Shown: positions 37,757-46,663 of the stretch, piece after piece
Numbering within the stretch: position 1 is the first letter of the stretch
How the letters are laid out: each line of letters opens with the position of its first letter
Assembly: GCF_017794765.1 (NCBI RefSeq)
Contig: NZ_CP051236.1
Span: 99,172-156,050, forward strand
Direction: 5' to 3'
Length of the DNA stretch: 56,879 nucleotides
Source of the DNA: Nitratireductor sp.
Lineage (GTDB): Bacteria > Pseudomonadota > Alphaproteobacteria > Rhizobiales > Rhizobiaceae
Translations under genes and position numbers: made by a program
The notes under the pieces: generated by a model
The model's database searches: none
Seen by the model: the letters and a program-made list of their open reading frames with translations, nothing else
Told to the model about the DNA's origin: nothing

Positions 37757-38608
37757 TTGCCACGCGCAAGCGACATGCGAGAAGGATCGCACTTCGCCAA
37801 ATATCCTTTCGGAGCTGAACCGCTGCCCGATTTCGACCTCAGCCTTTCTCTTCTGACCGCCACCGTGCTGGTGGCAGGCGTGGTGCGAGGGCTTTCGGGT
37901 TTTGGCACCGGCCTGATCGTCGCACCCATTGCCGGAGCGCTCTATGACCCCGTGACGGCGGTCGTCATGCTCGTCATCATCGATTCGCTGCCCACCCTGC
38001 CCGTGGCGCTTCCCGTGGTGAAACTCGCCCGCTGGCGCGAGGTCCTACCTGTGCTCGCGGGGCTGGCGCTGTTCGTTCCGCTCGGGGTCTATATCCTGAA
38101 GAACGGAGACGAAATCGTTCTGCGCTGGATCATCTGTATGATTATTCTTGCCTGCGCGCTCACTCTGCGCAGCGGCTGGCGCTACCACGGTCCGCGCAGC
38201 CTGCCGCTCTCCTTTGGCATTGGAGGCATAGCGGGAACCTTGTCAGGCATCGCGGCGATCCCTGGCCCGCCCGTCATCATATACTGGATGGCGTCGACGC
38301 TTCCTGTCGCGGTGGTACGCGCCAATCTGATGACCCTGTTTCTGATTTCGGAGATCTTCTCCGCCGGCAATCTGTGGGCAGCCGGCCTGTTCGAGCAGTC
38401 CCGCGTCATGCTGGGACTGTTGATGATACCGCCCTACATGTTCAGCCTGCTCCTCGGCGGAAAACTCTACGGCATCGCCAGTGACACGACCTATCGCCGC
38501 CTCGCCTTCACGCTGATCATCGCCTCGGCGCTGATCGCGCTACCACTTACCGAGATGGTGTTTAACTGGCTGTTCAGCGATGCCCGAATGCTGTCTTCAA
38601 CAGAGTGA
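37757..38608 (+). CDS. TSUP (TauE/SafE) family membrane transporter
   Basis: A 283-residue membrane protein with about eight helices, of the TauE/SafE family that moves sulfite, sulfonates or other organic anions. The family's two half-repeats are seen, one from [24 protein letters not shown] and one from [24 protein letters not shown]. The start may be 37757 or 37775. Divergent from ruvC with only 28 bases between, and its last 35 bases overlap the convergent rcdA. Substrate unknown. Confidence 0.9.
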   Translation: MPRASDMREGSHFAKYPFGAEPLPDFDLSLSLLTATVLVAGVVRGLSGFGTGLIVAPIAGALYDPVTAVVMLVIIDSLPTLPVALPVVKLARWREVLPVLAGLALFVPLGVYILKNGDEIVLRWIICMIILACALTLRSGWRYHGPRSLPLSFGIGGIAGTLSGIAAIPGPPVIIYWMASTLPVAVVRANLMTLFLISEIFSAGNLWAAGLFEQSRVMLGLLMIPPYMFSLLLGGKLYGIASDTTYRRLAFTLIIASALIALPLTEMVFNWLFSDARMLSSTE

Positions 38609-39107
38609 TCTGCTCGTAAACCGGATTGTTGCTGAAGAGATCTGCCCCTTCGGCCGGTGACGGCTCCCCCCCGTAGATTTCTTCATCCATCCGGCGAACC
38701 AGATCCTGAAGCCGCATCGAGCGCACCACGAGACTCTGGAATTTCTCGGGAAGGTCAGTCCAGCCCGGCGCCTGTTCCTGCGGTGAGTGCGTATCGAGGC
38801 GCACCTTGGATTTTTCCGCCGCCACCTGCTCACGGGTCATTTCGCCCGAGTTGGCGGCCCGTTGCAGAAGAAGCCATGAGGCAAGCTGCATGAGTCGTGT
38901 GGTCAACCGCATGGATTCAGCTGCGTAGAGAGCCGCTCCAGCACGCGTCAGGCATTTGGCATCCGCACGCCCATCGCCGTCGAGATATTCCGCAGCCTCT
39001 TCGACCAGGCTCATGCCCTGATTGTAAAGCGGTTTGAACGAATCCGAGAACACGCGATGCTCGGCCAGCTTGATCGTGGTCGCGCGACCGTTCCCGTTTT
39101 CAATCAT
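38574..39107 (-). CDS. rcdA: DUF1465 family protein, RcdA-like (CtrA degradation regulator)
   Basis: A 177-residue, mostly helical protein of the DUF1465 family, whose Caulobacter member RcdA is an adaptor that helps ClpXP destroy CtrA. The conserved body runs from KLAEHRVFSDSFKPLYNQGM through ESMRLTTRLMQLASWLLLQRA to VVRSMRLQDLVRRMDEEIY. I chose the ATG at 39107, which gives the common length. The upstream region holds a TTAA-N7-TTAA site. Its 3' end overlaps the convergent TSUP gene by 35 bases. Confidence 0.88.
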   Translation of the reverse strand: MIENGNGRATTIKLAEHRVFSDSFKPLYNQGMSLVEEAAEYLDGDGRADAKCLTRAGAALYAAESMRLTTRLMQLASWLLLQRAANSGEMTREQVAAEKSKVRLDTHSPQEQAPGWTDLPEKFQSLVVRSMRLQDLVRRMDEEIYGGEPSPAEGADLFSNNPVYEQITLLKTAFGHR

Positions 39108-39241
39108 TGTGCCTACGCCCCACCAGATACGATTGTTCCGGCCACCGCCGGTTGATGCGTTCAATCACAAGTGCGCCTGACTCTCAATGCCGGCACGCCA
39201 CTCAAGAATGGGCTTGTGCACAGCTGTTGGCAAGTTCTTCC

Positions 39242-39256
39242 TTAACGAAGGGTTAA
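39242..39256 (-). promoter_or_regulatory. CtrA-type binding site upstream of rcdA
   Basis: TTAA-N7-TTAA reads on both strands. It lies 135 bases before the rcdA start and just after the upstream terminator, where the rcdA promoter is expected. Confidence 0.6.
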
Positions 39257-39270
39257 TACTGAATTTGGAC

Positions 39271-39295
39271 AAAAAAAGAGCCGCAAAGGCGGCTC
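39271..39295 (-). terminator. Intrinsic terminator
   Basis: Stem 39278-39284 with 39289-39295 (GAGCCGC/GCGGCTC), 4-base loop, then seven T residues on the minus strand. It isolates rcdA from transcription coming from the right. Confidence 0.92.
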
Positions 39296-39366
39296 TCAGG
39301 AGTTTAAACAGGGAGGCGTCAAACAGAATGGCTCCAGCCACTCGGTAAGAATCCAGATCACTGGAT
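39271..39366 (-). ncRNA. Candidate small RNA ending in an intrinsic terminator
   Basis: On the minus strand the segment opens with a perfect 6-bp hairpin with a tetraloop (39366-39351) and includes a weak 4-bp hairpin near 39329-39340. It ends in a perfect 7-bp GC hairpin (39295-39278) followed by seven T residues. A consensus CtrA box lies about 25 bases upstream of the first hairpin. The transcript would be about 95 bases long. It could instead be the 3' UTR of the acyl-CoA synthetase message. Confidence 0.4.
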
Positions 39367-39390
39367 ACACACAGTAAACACGTGTAAAGC

Positions 39391-39406
39391 TTAATGGACG
39401 GTTAAC
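39391..39406. promoter_or_regulatory. Full CtrA consensus site TTAA-N7-TTAAC
   Basis: An exact match to TTAA-N7-TTAAC on the plus strand; the other strand reads GTTAA-N7-TTAAG. It is 45 bases from the acyl-CoA synthetase stop, so it does not serve that gene, and it precedes the candidate small RNA. Confidence 0.6.
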
Positions 39407-39450
39407 GTCCCGGCTATTTCTTGAAACGAATCCCGCGCATCAGCGCCTGC

Positions 39451-41097
39451 TCACGGCAGTTCCCTGGCCTGTTCCCGCAGACGGAATTTCTGGATTTTCC
39501 CTGTGGATGTCTTCGGAATCTCGGAAAAAACGACGCTTTTTGGACATTTGAAATGCGCGAGCAGCGAGCGGCAATGGGCGATAATCTCCTCCGCGCTCGC
39601 CGTTTTTCCGGGCTTCAGTTCCACGAAGGCGACAGGCGTTTCGCCCCATTTCTCATCCGCCTTCGCCACCACCCCGCAGGCAGCAACGGCTGGATGCTTG
39701 TAAAGTGCATCCTCTACTTCGATGGAAGAAACATTCTCGCCACCTGAGATGATGATGTCCTTCGAGCGATCCTTGAGCTGGATATACCCGTCCGGATGCA
39801 TCACCCCCAGATCGCCGGAGTGGAACCACCCGCCGGCAAAGGCTTCATCCGTCGCTTTCGGGTTCTTCAGATAGCCCTTCATCACGATGTTGCCGCGAAA
39901 CATCACCTCGCCGATCGTCTCGCCATCATGCGGGGTTTCGGTCATCGTCTCCGGATCCATCACGGTCAGCCCCTCGAGCGCCGCATAGCGAACGCCCTGC
40001 CGCGCCTTGCGCGCCGCCTGCCCGGCCCCGTCAAGCGCGTCCCACGCGCCCTTCCATTCATTCACCACCGCCGGTCCGTATGTTTCGGTCAGGCCATAAA
40101 GATGGGTCACCGCAAAACCCGCATCGGCCATCGCCGAAAGCACGGTTTCGGGCGGCGGCGCCGCCGCCGTGTTGAACGTCACCGTGTGGGAAAACGCCCG
40201 TTTTTCGTCTTCAGGCGCGTTGAGCAGCGCCGACATCACCACCGGCGCACCACAAAGATGCGTGACCCGATGGTCGGCGATCGCATCGTACATCGGTTTC
40301 GCCCGCACCCAGCGCAGACACACATGGGTGCCCGCCGTCAATGCCAGCGTCCAGGGAAAGCACCACCCATTGCAGTGGAACATGGGCAGCGTCCACAGAT
40401 AGACCGAGCCCCGCGCCAGAGCCGCATGCACTGTGTTGGCATAGGCCATCAGTGCGGCTCCGCGATGATGATAGACAACGCCCTTGGGATTGCCGGTGGT
40501 GCCGGACGTATAATTCAGCGTGATCGCATCCCACTCGTCATCCGGCATGGACCAGGCAAAGCCAGCATCCCCCGATGCAACGAAGGCCTCGTAATCCAGG
40601 CTGCCGATACGCTCCCCCTTCGGATAGGGCGCATCGTCCGGATATTCGGGATCGTCATAGTCGATCACCAGCGGCTTGACCCTGGCCAGCGCCAGCGCCT
40701 CCTTCATCACCGCGGAAAACTCCCGATCAACAATAACCACCCTCGTCTCGGCATGGTCGAGCTGAAAGGCGATGACCGCCGCATCTAGCCGGGTGTTCAG
40801 CGAATGCAACACCGCCTTCGTCATCGGCACACCATGATGCGCCTCCAGCATGGGTGGCGTGTTGGAGAGCATGACCGTCACCGTATCGCCCTTGCCGATA
40901 CCGTGGCTGGCAAGCGCTGAGGCCAGCCTGAGCGACCGCTCCCAGAAACGCGCATAGGTTACGCGCTCGTTGCCGTGAATGATTGCCACCTCGTCAGGAA
41001 AGACCTTCGCGGCGCGTTCCAGAAGCACAAGCGGTGTCAGGGGCTGAAAATTGGCGGGATTCCTGTCGAGATCCCGATCATATGCGTTCCCGGTCAC
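39451..41097 (-). CDS. Acyl-CoA synthetase (AMP-binding, class I adenylate-forming)
   Basis: Activates a carboxylic acid with ATP and CoA. The 548-residue protein has the P-loop-like TSGTTGNPKGVVYHHRGA near residue 190, HLYGLTETYGPA, the FHSGDLGVMHPDGYIQLKDR hinge segment and the C-terminal lysine motif KTSTGKIQKF. The type resembles medium-chain and methylmercaptopropionate CoA ligases, but the substrate is not determinable from sequence. It ends before the CtrA-site region and follows the TSUP gene by 50 bases in convergent-free order on the same strand. Confidence 0.93.
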   Translation of the reverse strand: MTGNAYDRDLDRNPANFQPLTPLVLLERAAKVFPDEVAIIHGNERVTYARFWERSLRLASALASHGIGKGDTVTVMLSNTPPMLEAHHGVPMTKAVLHSLNTRLDAAVIAFQLDHAETRVVIVDREFSAVMKEALALARVKPLVIDYDDPEYPDDAPYPKGERIGSLDYEAFVASGDAGFAWSMPDDEWDAITLNYTSGTTGNPKGVVYHHRGAALMAYANTVHAALARGSVYLWTLPMFHCNGWCFPWTLALTAGTHVCLRWVRAKPMYDAIADHRVTHLCGAPVVMSALLNAPEDEKRAFSHTVTFNTAAAPPPETVLSAMADAGFAVTHLYGLTETYGPAVVNEWKGAWDALDGAGQAARKARQGVRYAALEGLTVMDPETMTETPHDGETIGEVMFRGNIVMKGYLKNPKATDEAFAGGWFHSGDLGVMHPDGYIQLKDRSKDIIISGGENVSSIEVEDALYKHPAVAACGVVAKADEKWGETPVAFVELKPGKTASAEEIIAHCRSLLAHFKCPKSVVFSEIPKTSTGKIQKFRLREQARELP

Positions 41098-41147
41098 AAA
41101 CGTCCTCCCGCAGTTTTCGTCTTATAAAGCATAGGCTTCCGAAATCG

Positions 41148-41921
41148 TCACCATCCCATAAGGTCGGATACACCGTCATGGATCAGCTTCAGGGATACGA
41201 TCAGCACCATCACATACATGAATGGATAAAAGACCGAGGGCTTCATCCGTTTGACAACCCACACGCCGGCGAGCGTGGCAAGCGGCGCGAGCGGAATCAG
41301 GATCAGCGATGCCGTCAGGTTCGAGCGGTCGAACTGACCGAGTGCGAAATAGGGAATGAGCTTCACCGCATTGACGATGGCGAAAAACACCACGCTCGTT
41401 CCCGTGTAAACGCGCGGATCGTGCCCCAGCGGTAGCGCATAGACCTGGTATGGCGGGCCGCCCGCATGGGCGACAAAACTGGTGAAACCGGCCACCGCCC
41501 CCCAGAAGGTGCCGCGCGGCCGGCTCTGCTCTGCGATGCGCGCCCGCCCGGCCAGTTTCTCGAAAACCCAGCGAATAAAGAAAGCGAGCGTCACCAGACC
41601 GACGATGAGGCGCACATGGCCCTCCGTCACGATGGCCGCTGTCGCCCAGCCAATGGCAATTCCCAAAAGAGCGCCAGGCAACATGATCCAGAGCGTCCCG
41701 CGATCCACATGGCCCCGCCATGCCCACAGGGAGACGATGTCCATCACAATCAGGATCGGCAGAAGGATCGCCGCTGCCTGCACCGGCGAGACGACAAGCG
41801 ACAGCATCGGCACACCGAGCAGAGCCATGGCGCCACCGAACCCGCCTTTGGAAAGGCCTACAAGAATGACGGCGGGTATCGCCGCGATATAGAATGCCGG
41901 ATCGGAAAGAAGTGAAGTCAT
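41148..41921 (-). CDS. TSUP (TauE/SafE) family membrane transporter
   Basis: A 257-residue membrane protein with about eight helices. The two half-repeats begin VILVGLSKGGFGGAMALLGVP and FWGAVAGFTSFVAHAGGPPYQVY, both typical of the family. It is a second, distinct TSUP gene in the window. I chose the ATG at 41921; the open frame extends to 42047 but that part is Arg-rich and lacks membrane character. It precedes the acyl-CoA synthetase on the same strand, so co-transcription is possible. Substrate unknown. Confidence 0.92.
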   Translation of the reverse strand: MTSLLSDPAFYIAAIPAVILVGLSKGGFGGAMALLGVPMLSLVVSPVQAAAILLPILIVMDIVSLWAWRGHVDRGTLWIMLPGALLGIAIGWATAAIVTEGHVRLIVGLVTLAFFIRWVFEKLAGRARIAEQSRPRGTFWGAVAGFTSFVAHAGGPPYQVYALPLGHDPRVYTGTSVVFFAIVNAVKLIPYFALGQFDRSNLTASLILIPLAPLATLAGVWVVKRMKPSVFYPFMYVMVLIVSLKLIHDGVSDLMGW

Positions 41922-42168
41922 GAAACGCGTCTGCGCCCCGTTTGTCGGGCCTCGCCCCTCATAGCCCCGTTGCCGGGATTTGGCGAGACTTGCGGGAAAT
42001 GCTTCAATTTTCCTTGTCGTCCACCCTGCTCGTCGTCTATGCCGCATTCACACCAAATTGACGGGCAAGAAACGGTCCTGACCGGTTCCGCGCGGACCTG
42101 CGTACAACAATGAGACGGAGCCTTTTCGCCACGCGGGCAAATCACGAAAAGGTTTGAGGAGTTCCTGT

Positions 42169-42816
42169 ATGACCAATCGCTGCCGCCTCGTATTGATCGC
42201 ACCGCCGCCTGAAACGGCTGCCAATGACGAAGCCCATCTGGAGGCCGCACTGGCCGCCGGCGATGTCGCCTCGCTCATCATACCCGACTACGGGCAGGAT
42301 GAGGTCAGCTTCCAGGCGCGTGCCGAACGCCTGACCCCGCTCGCTCAGTCGCGCAATGTCGCCGTGATGATCGCCGGCGCCCCGCGCATCGCGGCCCGCG
42401 TGAAGGCGGATGGCATTCACGTCGAAGGCTCCCTTGAAGAAATTACCGATGTCATCGAAAAATATCAGGACCGCATGATGATCGGCGTCGGCGGCGTCAA
42501 AACCCGCGACGATGCCCTCCAGCACGGAGAATTGCAGCCGGATTACCTGTTCTTTGGTCGTTTCGGCTACGACAACAAGCCAGAACCGCACCCCCGCAAT
42601 CTCGCACTCGGCGCCTGGTGGTCGGAGATGATCGAGATTCCGTGCATCGTGATGGCCGGCAACACCGTGGCATCCGTCGAACCGGTTGCCGCATGCGGCT
42701 CGGACTTCACCGCGCTCTGCGCCGCGGTGTTTGCAGACGATACCGATCCGGCGGCCGCCGTCTCGGAAGCCAATGCGATCCTCGACAGGGCTACACAGCA
42801 GGTCGAGGGGGCCTGA
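42169..42816 (+). CDS. Thiamine-phosphate synthase-like TIM-barrel protein
   Basis: A 215-residue protein with the TenI/ThiE-type barrel: CRLVLIAPPP strand, MIAGAPRIAARVKADGIHVEG, MIGVGGVKTRDDALQHGE, PDYLFFGRFG and the final phosphate-loop-like IVMAGNTVASVEPVAACGSDFTAL. It diverges from classical ThiE, whose KTxT phosphate motif is not visible, so it may be a relative with another role. It starts at the ATG at 42169 with a GAGGAG site and leads the SEL1-repeat gene by 2 bases. Confidence 0.75.
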   Translation: MTNRCRLVLIAPPPETAANDEAHLEAALAAGDVASLIIPDYGQDEVSFQARAERLTPLAQSRNVAVMIAGAPRIAARVKADGIHVEGSLEEITDVIEKYQDRMMIGVGGVKTRDDALQHGELQPDYLFFGRFGYDNKPEPHPRNLALGAWWSEMIEIPCIVMAGNTVASVEPVAACGSDFTALCAAVFADDTDPAAAVSEANAILDRATQQVEGA

Positions 42817-42818
42817 AA

Positions 42819-43856
42819 ATGCGCGCACGGCTTCTTCCTGCTTCGCTTCTTGCAGCCACACTGTGCGGGCTTGCTGGAAACGCAGTCTCTGCCGGTAACA
42901 CCGAGAGGGATACGGCAGGCTCCGAAGCGCTCCAGTCCAGCGATCGTGTCAGCGATCGCTTGCAGCCGCCCGGCGACCGGCCTCTTTCAGCCCCCACCGT
43001 CGACCAGGTCGACCCTGATCGGTTCGGCAAGCTGCCGGATGCAGCCTATGGCGCCTTCCAACGCGGCTATTACATCACCGCACACAATTTGGCCCTCCCT
43101 CGCGCAGAGGCCGGCGATGCCGCGGCACAGACACTGGTCGCGGAAATCTACGCCCGCGGTCTCGGCATGCCACGCGACGCAAAAAAGGCAGCGGAATGGT
43201 ATTCGAAAGCAGCTCGGCAGGGTGTTCCCGAGGCCCAGTTTCAATACGCGCTGATGTTGCTCGATGGAAATTTCGTCGAGAAAGACGTCGACCGCGCGTT
43301 CGAACTCATGCAGGTCGCGGCCGACAAGGGCAATCGGCTTGCCCAGTTCAATCTCGCGCAACTCATTCTGGACCGGCAATCAAGCTTCGAGAGCCAGCAG
43401 CGGGCGGTGAGCTATTACGAAAAAGCCGCAAACGCCGGTTTGGCGGATGCCCAGTACGCTATGGCCCAGGTTTACGCCAATGGCTTTGGGGGCCGGCAGA
43501 TCGATGAAAAGCTCGCTCGGAGCTGGCTTGAGAAGTCGGCAATGCAGAATTTTGACACCGCGCAACTGGACCTTGGCACCTGGATGGTGGAAGGAAGGGG
43601 CGGCCCCCGCAACATGGAGGCCGGTTTCAGCTGGTTGAAGCGTGCGGCCGAGGGTGGCAATGTTGCCGCGCAGAACAGGCTCGCCAAGCTATACCGCGCC
43701 GGCGTGGGTGTTGAGGCGAATACCATTGAAGGAGCCGCCTGGTATGTATCGGCCCGCCGGGCAGGTCTGATCGACCCGGAGAACGAAGATTTCCTGGCCG
43801 GTCTCACGCCCGAGGAAATGAAGGAAGCAATCCAGCGCGCAAACCGCCTGCGTTGA
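42819..43856 (+). CDS. Secreted SEL1-like (TPR) repeat protein
   Basis: A 345-residue protein with a signal peptide ending near AVSA. From about residue 65 it has six or seven SEL1 repeats, each with the pattern A-x2-L-x4-GxG-x6-A-x2-W-x3-AA, for example LVAEIYARGLGMPRDAKKAAEW and RLAKLYRAGVGVEAN. Such periplasmic proteins act in envelope or signalling complexes; the partner is unknown. It starts 2 bases after the ThiE-like gene stop and ends 109 bases before efp. Confidence 0.9.
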   Translation: MRARLLPASLLAATLCGLAGNAVSAGNTERDTAGSEALQSSDRVSDRLQPPGDRPLSAPTVDQVDPDRFGKLPDAAYGAFQRGYYITAHNLALPRAEAGDAAAQTLVAEIYARGLGMPRDAKKAAEWYSKAARQGVPEAQFQYALMLLDGNFVEKDVDRAFELMQVAADKGNRLAQFNLAQLILDRQSSFESQQRAVSYYEKAANAGLADAQYAMAQVYANGFGGRQIDEKLARSWLEKSAMQNFDTAQLDLGTWMVEGRGGPRNMEAGFSWLKRAAEGGNVAAQNRLAKLYRAGVGVEANTIEGAAWYVSARRAGLIDPENEDFLAGLTPEEMKEAIQRANRLR

Positions 43857-43965
43857 GATTTTCCTTGGCCACATTTGGCCCGCGGCTTGCCTTGACCCGC
43901 ATTTTATGGTCTTGGAAGCGCCGAATTGCGCGAGACTGCGCGCTTGAGACCCGCAGGACGATCAC

Positions 43966-44529
43966 ATGAAAATCAACGGCAATGAAATCCGCCCCGGCAA
44001 CGTCATTGAGCACAATGGCGGTCTGTGGGTGGCGGTGAAGACCAACGCAGTGAAGCCCGGCAAGGGCGGTGCGTATAACCAGGTCGAACTGAAGAACCTG
44101 ATCGACGGCACCAAGCTCAACGAGCGCTTCCGTGCTGCAGAGACGGTCGAGCGCGTTCGCCTCGAGCAGAAGGATTTCAGCTTCCTCTACGAGCAGGAAG
44201 ACGCGCTGGTGTTCATGGATTCCGAAACCTACGAGCAGCTTGAACTGCAGAAGGATTTTGTCGGCGACCGCGCTGCATTCCTGCAGGATGGCATGACCGT
44301 GACGGTGGAACTCTATGAGGAAAAGCCCATCGGCATTTCACTGCCTGATCAGGTCACGCTCACCATCGCCGAGGCCGATCCTGTGGTGAAGGGCCAGACG
44401 GCGGCCTCTTCCTATAAACCCGCCGTGCTGGAGAATGGTGTGCGCGTCATGGTACCGCCTTTCATCGAGGCTGGCGAAAAGATCGTGGTCGACACCAACG
44501 AAATCACCTATCTGCGTCGCGGCGAGTAA
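43966..44529 (+). CDS. efp: Elongation factor P
   Basis: Relieves ribosome stalling at polyproline stretches. The 187-residue protein has the three-domain EF-P layout. The modified-loop lysine is Lys33 in VKPGKGGAY, matching the EpmA-type (lysylated) form rather than the Arg type. The C-terminal signature is [20 protein letters not shown]. Standard length. It leads suhB by 50 bases. Confidence 0.98.
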   Translation: MKINGNEIRPGNVIEHNGGLWVAVKTNAVKPGKGGAYNQVELKNLIDGTKLNERFRAAETVERVRLEQKDFSFLYEQEDALVFMDSETYEQLELQKDFVGDRAAFLQDGMTVTVELYEEKPIGISLPDQVTLTIAEADPVVKGQTAASSYKPAVLENGVRVMVPPFIEAGEKIVVDTNEITYLRRGE

Positions 44530-44579
44530 TTCCGCCCGGCACGCTTACCGAAACTTCAAGTCACAAAGGCTCTTCATCC

Positions 44580-45383
44580 ATGGCCCGTTCGGCGATCATC
44601 AATGTCATGGTTCAGGCTGCCATGAAGGCAGGCCGCTCCCTCGCACGCGATTTCGGCGAGGTGCAGAACCTGCAGGTTTCGCTGAAAGGTCCCGGTGACT
44701 ATGTGAGCCAGGCGGACCGCAAGGCCGAGGAAATCATCCACTCGGAGCTGTCGCGTGCGCGCCCGGGCTATTCCTTCCTCATGGAGGAGAGTGGCACGGT
44801 GGAAGGTGACGACCCGCAGCACCGCTGGATTGTCGACCCGCTCGACGGCACCACGAACTTCCTGCATGGCATTCCGATCTTCTCGATCTCGATTGCGCTT
44901 GAGCGGCAGGGGCAGATCGTCGCCGGCGTGATCTACAATCCGGCCATGGATGAGCTTTACACCGCCGAGCGCGGTGGCGGAGCCTTTCTCAACGACCGTC
45001 GCCTGCGTGTTGCAGCACGCAACAGGCTTTCCGACGCGGTGGTCGGCACCGGCATCCCGCATCTGGGTCGTGGCCACCATGGTACCGCGCTGCTCGACCT
45101 GCGCAATGTGATGGGCGAGACGGCAGGCATCCGCCGGCTTGGATCGGCGGCACTTGATCTCGCCTATGTGGCCGCAGGGCGCATGGATGGCTTCTGGGAG
45201 GAATGGCTCTCCCCCTGGGATACTGCGGCTGGCATCATCCTTGTGCGCGAGGCGGGCGGCTTCGTCACCGACAAGAGCGGCGGAGACAGGATGTTCGAGA
45301 CCGGCCAGATCGTCGCCGGCAACGAAGCCATTCACCGCGCTCTATTGAAGACGCTCGCAAAACCGGCTCCTCAAAAGTCCTGA
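44580..45383 (+). CDS. suhB: Inositol monophosphatase family protein
   Basis: A 267-residue Mg-dependent phosphatase. The metal site is visible in FLMEESGTVEG, the WIVDPLDGTTNFLHG motif and SPWDTAAGIILVREAGG near residue 215. The N-terminal half matches SuhB proteins, which also bind RNA polymerase and act in rRNA processing. It lies after efp on the same strand, so it may be co-transcribed. Confidence 0.95.
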   Translation: MARSAIINVMVQAAMKAGRSLARDFGEVQNLQVSLKGPGDYVSQADRKAEEIIHSELSRARPGYSFLMEESGTVEGDDPQHRWIVDPLDGTTNFLHGIPIFSISIALERQGQIVAGVIYNPAMDELYTAERGGGAFLNDRRLRVAARNRLSDAVVGTGIPHLGRGHHGTALLDLRNVMGETAGIRRLGSAALDLAYVAAGRMDGFWEEWLSPWDTAAGIILVREAGGFVTDKSGGDRMFETGQIVAGNEAIHRALLKTLAKPAPQKS

Positions 45384-45651
45384 CGCATACACGCGCATTC
45401 AAGTCCGCGCCCCATCTGCCTGAAAAACTCGAAGGGCCGGAGGCTGCGGAGGGCGCTTGGCGCTGCCTGCACGATATGACAGTTTGTTGCGGTCATCTCT
45501 CACGCTTCAGAAAGGGGATCGCCGGGTAAAAGCTGATGCGTGCATCACAACACGCTGCGTGCGGCTTTCAATTTCGTCATAATTTCGATTAGAATCCCGC
45601 GCGATACAGGAATCATCACTGGTTCCGCATCGCAATGGATACGAGGAGCTG

Positions 45652-46662
45652 ATGGCCTTGCTGAAATCGCGTGAGGACGCCGAACCATCCGTTGGGCTTG
45701 ACTATGACCCGCACACACTGTCGAGCCCGCAGGTCTTCCTCTATTCAATGCTGGTGTTTCTTGCGATAGCAGGCTTCGTGGCCGCCATCCTTTACCGGCA
45801 GATCGCTTCCGCCTTTCAAACGAATCCTGGGTTGAACGGCCTGATTCTCGGCGTTCTTCTCATAGGCATTCTGCTTGCCTTCATGCAGGTGACGCGCCTC
45901 TTTCGGGAGGTTCGGTGGGTGAACTCCTTCCGAGCCGGATCGGATGCCTCGGATCCCGTCTTGCTGGCACCGATGAAAGCGCTCCTCAGTCGTGCTTCCA
46001 CCATGGCGTTGTCCACCAGTTCCATGCGCTCGATTCTCGATTCCATAGCCACGCGCCTTGATGAGAGCCGTGACATCTCGCGCTACCTGATCGGCCTCCT
46101 CGTCTTTCTTGGCCTGCTCGGCACTTTCTGGGGGCTGCTTCAGACGATCGGCTCCATCGGCGACACGATCCAGTCGCTCGACCCTGCCTCCGGCAATGCG
46201 AACGACGTTCTCGACGCACTGAAATCGGGGCTCTCGGCTCCGCTGGAAGGTATGGGAACCGCGTTCTCGTCGTCGCTCTTCGGTCTCTCCGGTTCATTGA
46301 TCCTCGGCTTCCTCGACCTGCAGGCGGGCCGGGCACAGAACCGGTTTTATGTAGAGCTTGAAAACTGGCTCTCCTCCGTCACCGACCTGAGCTCCGACCT
46401 GTCTGAAGGCCGCAACGGCGCCTCGGAAGAGATGCAGCAGCTCGCCGACAAACTGCGTGCCGCTCAGGAGGAGGGCTCCTCCAATCCGCGCCTGACCGCC
46501 TCCATGGCCAATCTCGCCGAGGGCATATCCGGCCTCGTCAAGAACATGCGCCAGGAGCAACAGATGATGCGCGACTGGGTGGAGGCCCAGGCGAATGAGC
46601 AAAAGGCCATGCGCGCCACCCTGGAAAAACTGTCTGTAGCATTGAAAAAGCGGGATAGCTGA
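45652..46662 (+). CDS. MotA/TolQ/ExbB-like proton channel protein
   Basis: A 336-residue membrane protein. Two helices lie at about 28-50 and 60-82. A second pair follows at about 144-165 (SRYLIGLLVFLGLLGTFWGL, the channel motif) and 200-222 (GMGTAFSSSLFGLSGSLIL). The C-terminal 100 residues are cytoplasmic and coiled-coil-like. It starts one base before the partner ORF ends its spacing (46662/46664), so the two are co-expressed. With the OmpA-domain partner it forms a stator-type motor that is not the flagellar MotAB, as no flagellar gene is near. Confidence 0.88.
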   Translation: MALLKSREDAEPSVGLDYDPHTLSSPQVFLYSMLVFLAIAGFVAAILYRQIASAFQTNPGLNGLILGVLLIGILLAFMQVTRLFREVRWVNSFRAGSDASDPVLLAPMKALLSRASTMALSTSSMRSILDSIATRLDESRDISRYLIGLLVFLGLLGTFWGLLQTIGSIGDTIQSLDPASGNANDVLDALKSGLSAPLEGMGTAFSSSLFGLSGSLILGFLDLQAGRAQNRFYVELENWLSSVTDLSSDLSEGRNGASEEMQQLADKLRAAQEEGSSNPRLTASMANLAEGISGLVKNMRQEQQMMRDWVEAQANEQKAMRATLEKLSVALKKRDS

Positions 46663-46663
46663 C

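Larger units (their letters stand above)
39108..39450 (-). other. Gap between acyl-CoA synthetase and rcdA with CtrA-type sites and hairpins
   Basis: No protein gene found in 343 bases. From right to left it holds a consensus CtrA site (39391-39406), a 6-bp hairpin (39351-39366), an intrinsic terminator for the minus strand (39271-39295) and a second CtrA-type site (39242-39256). These are listed separately. Confidence 0.7.

Noticed and set aside
37729..37929. Longer RuvC
   Set aside because: The extra 67 residues are unlike RuvC and would overlap the divergent TSUP gene; the shorter form has the normal length.
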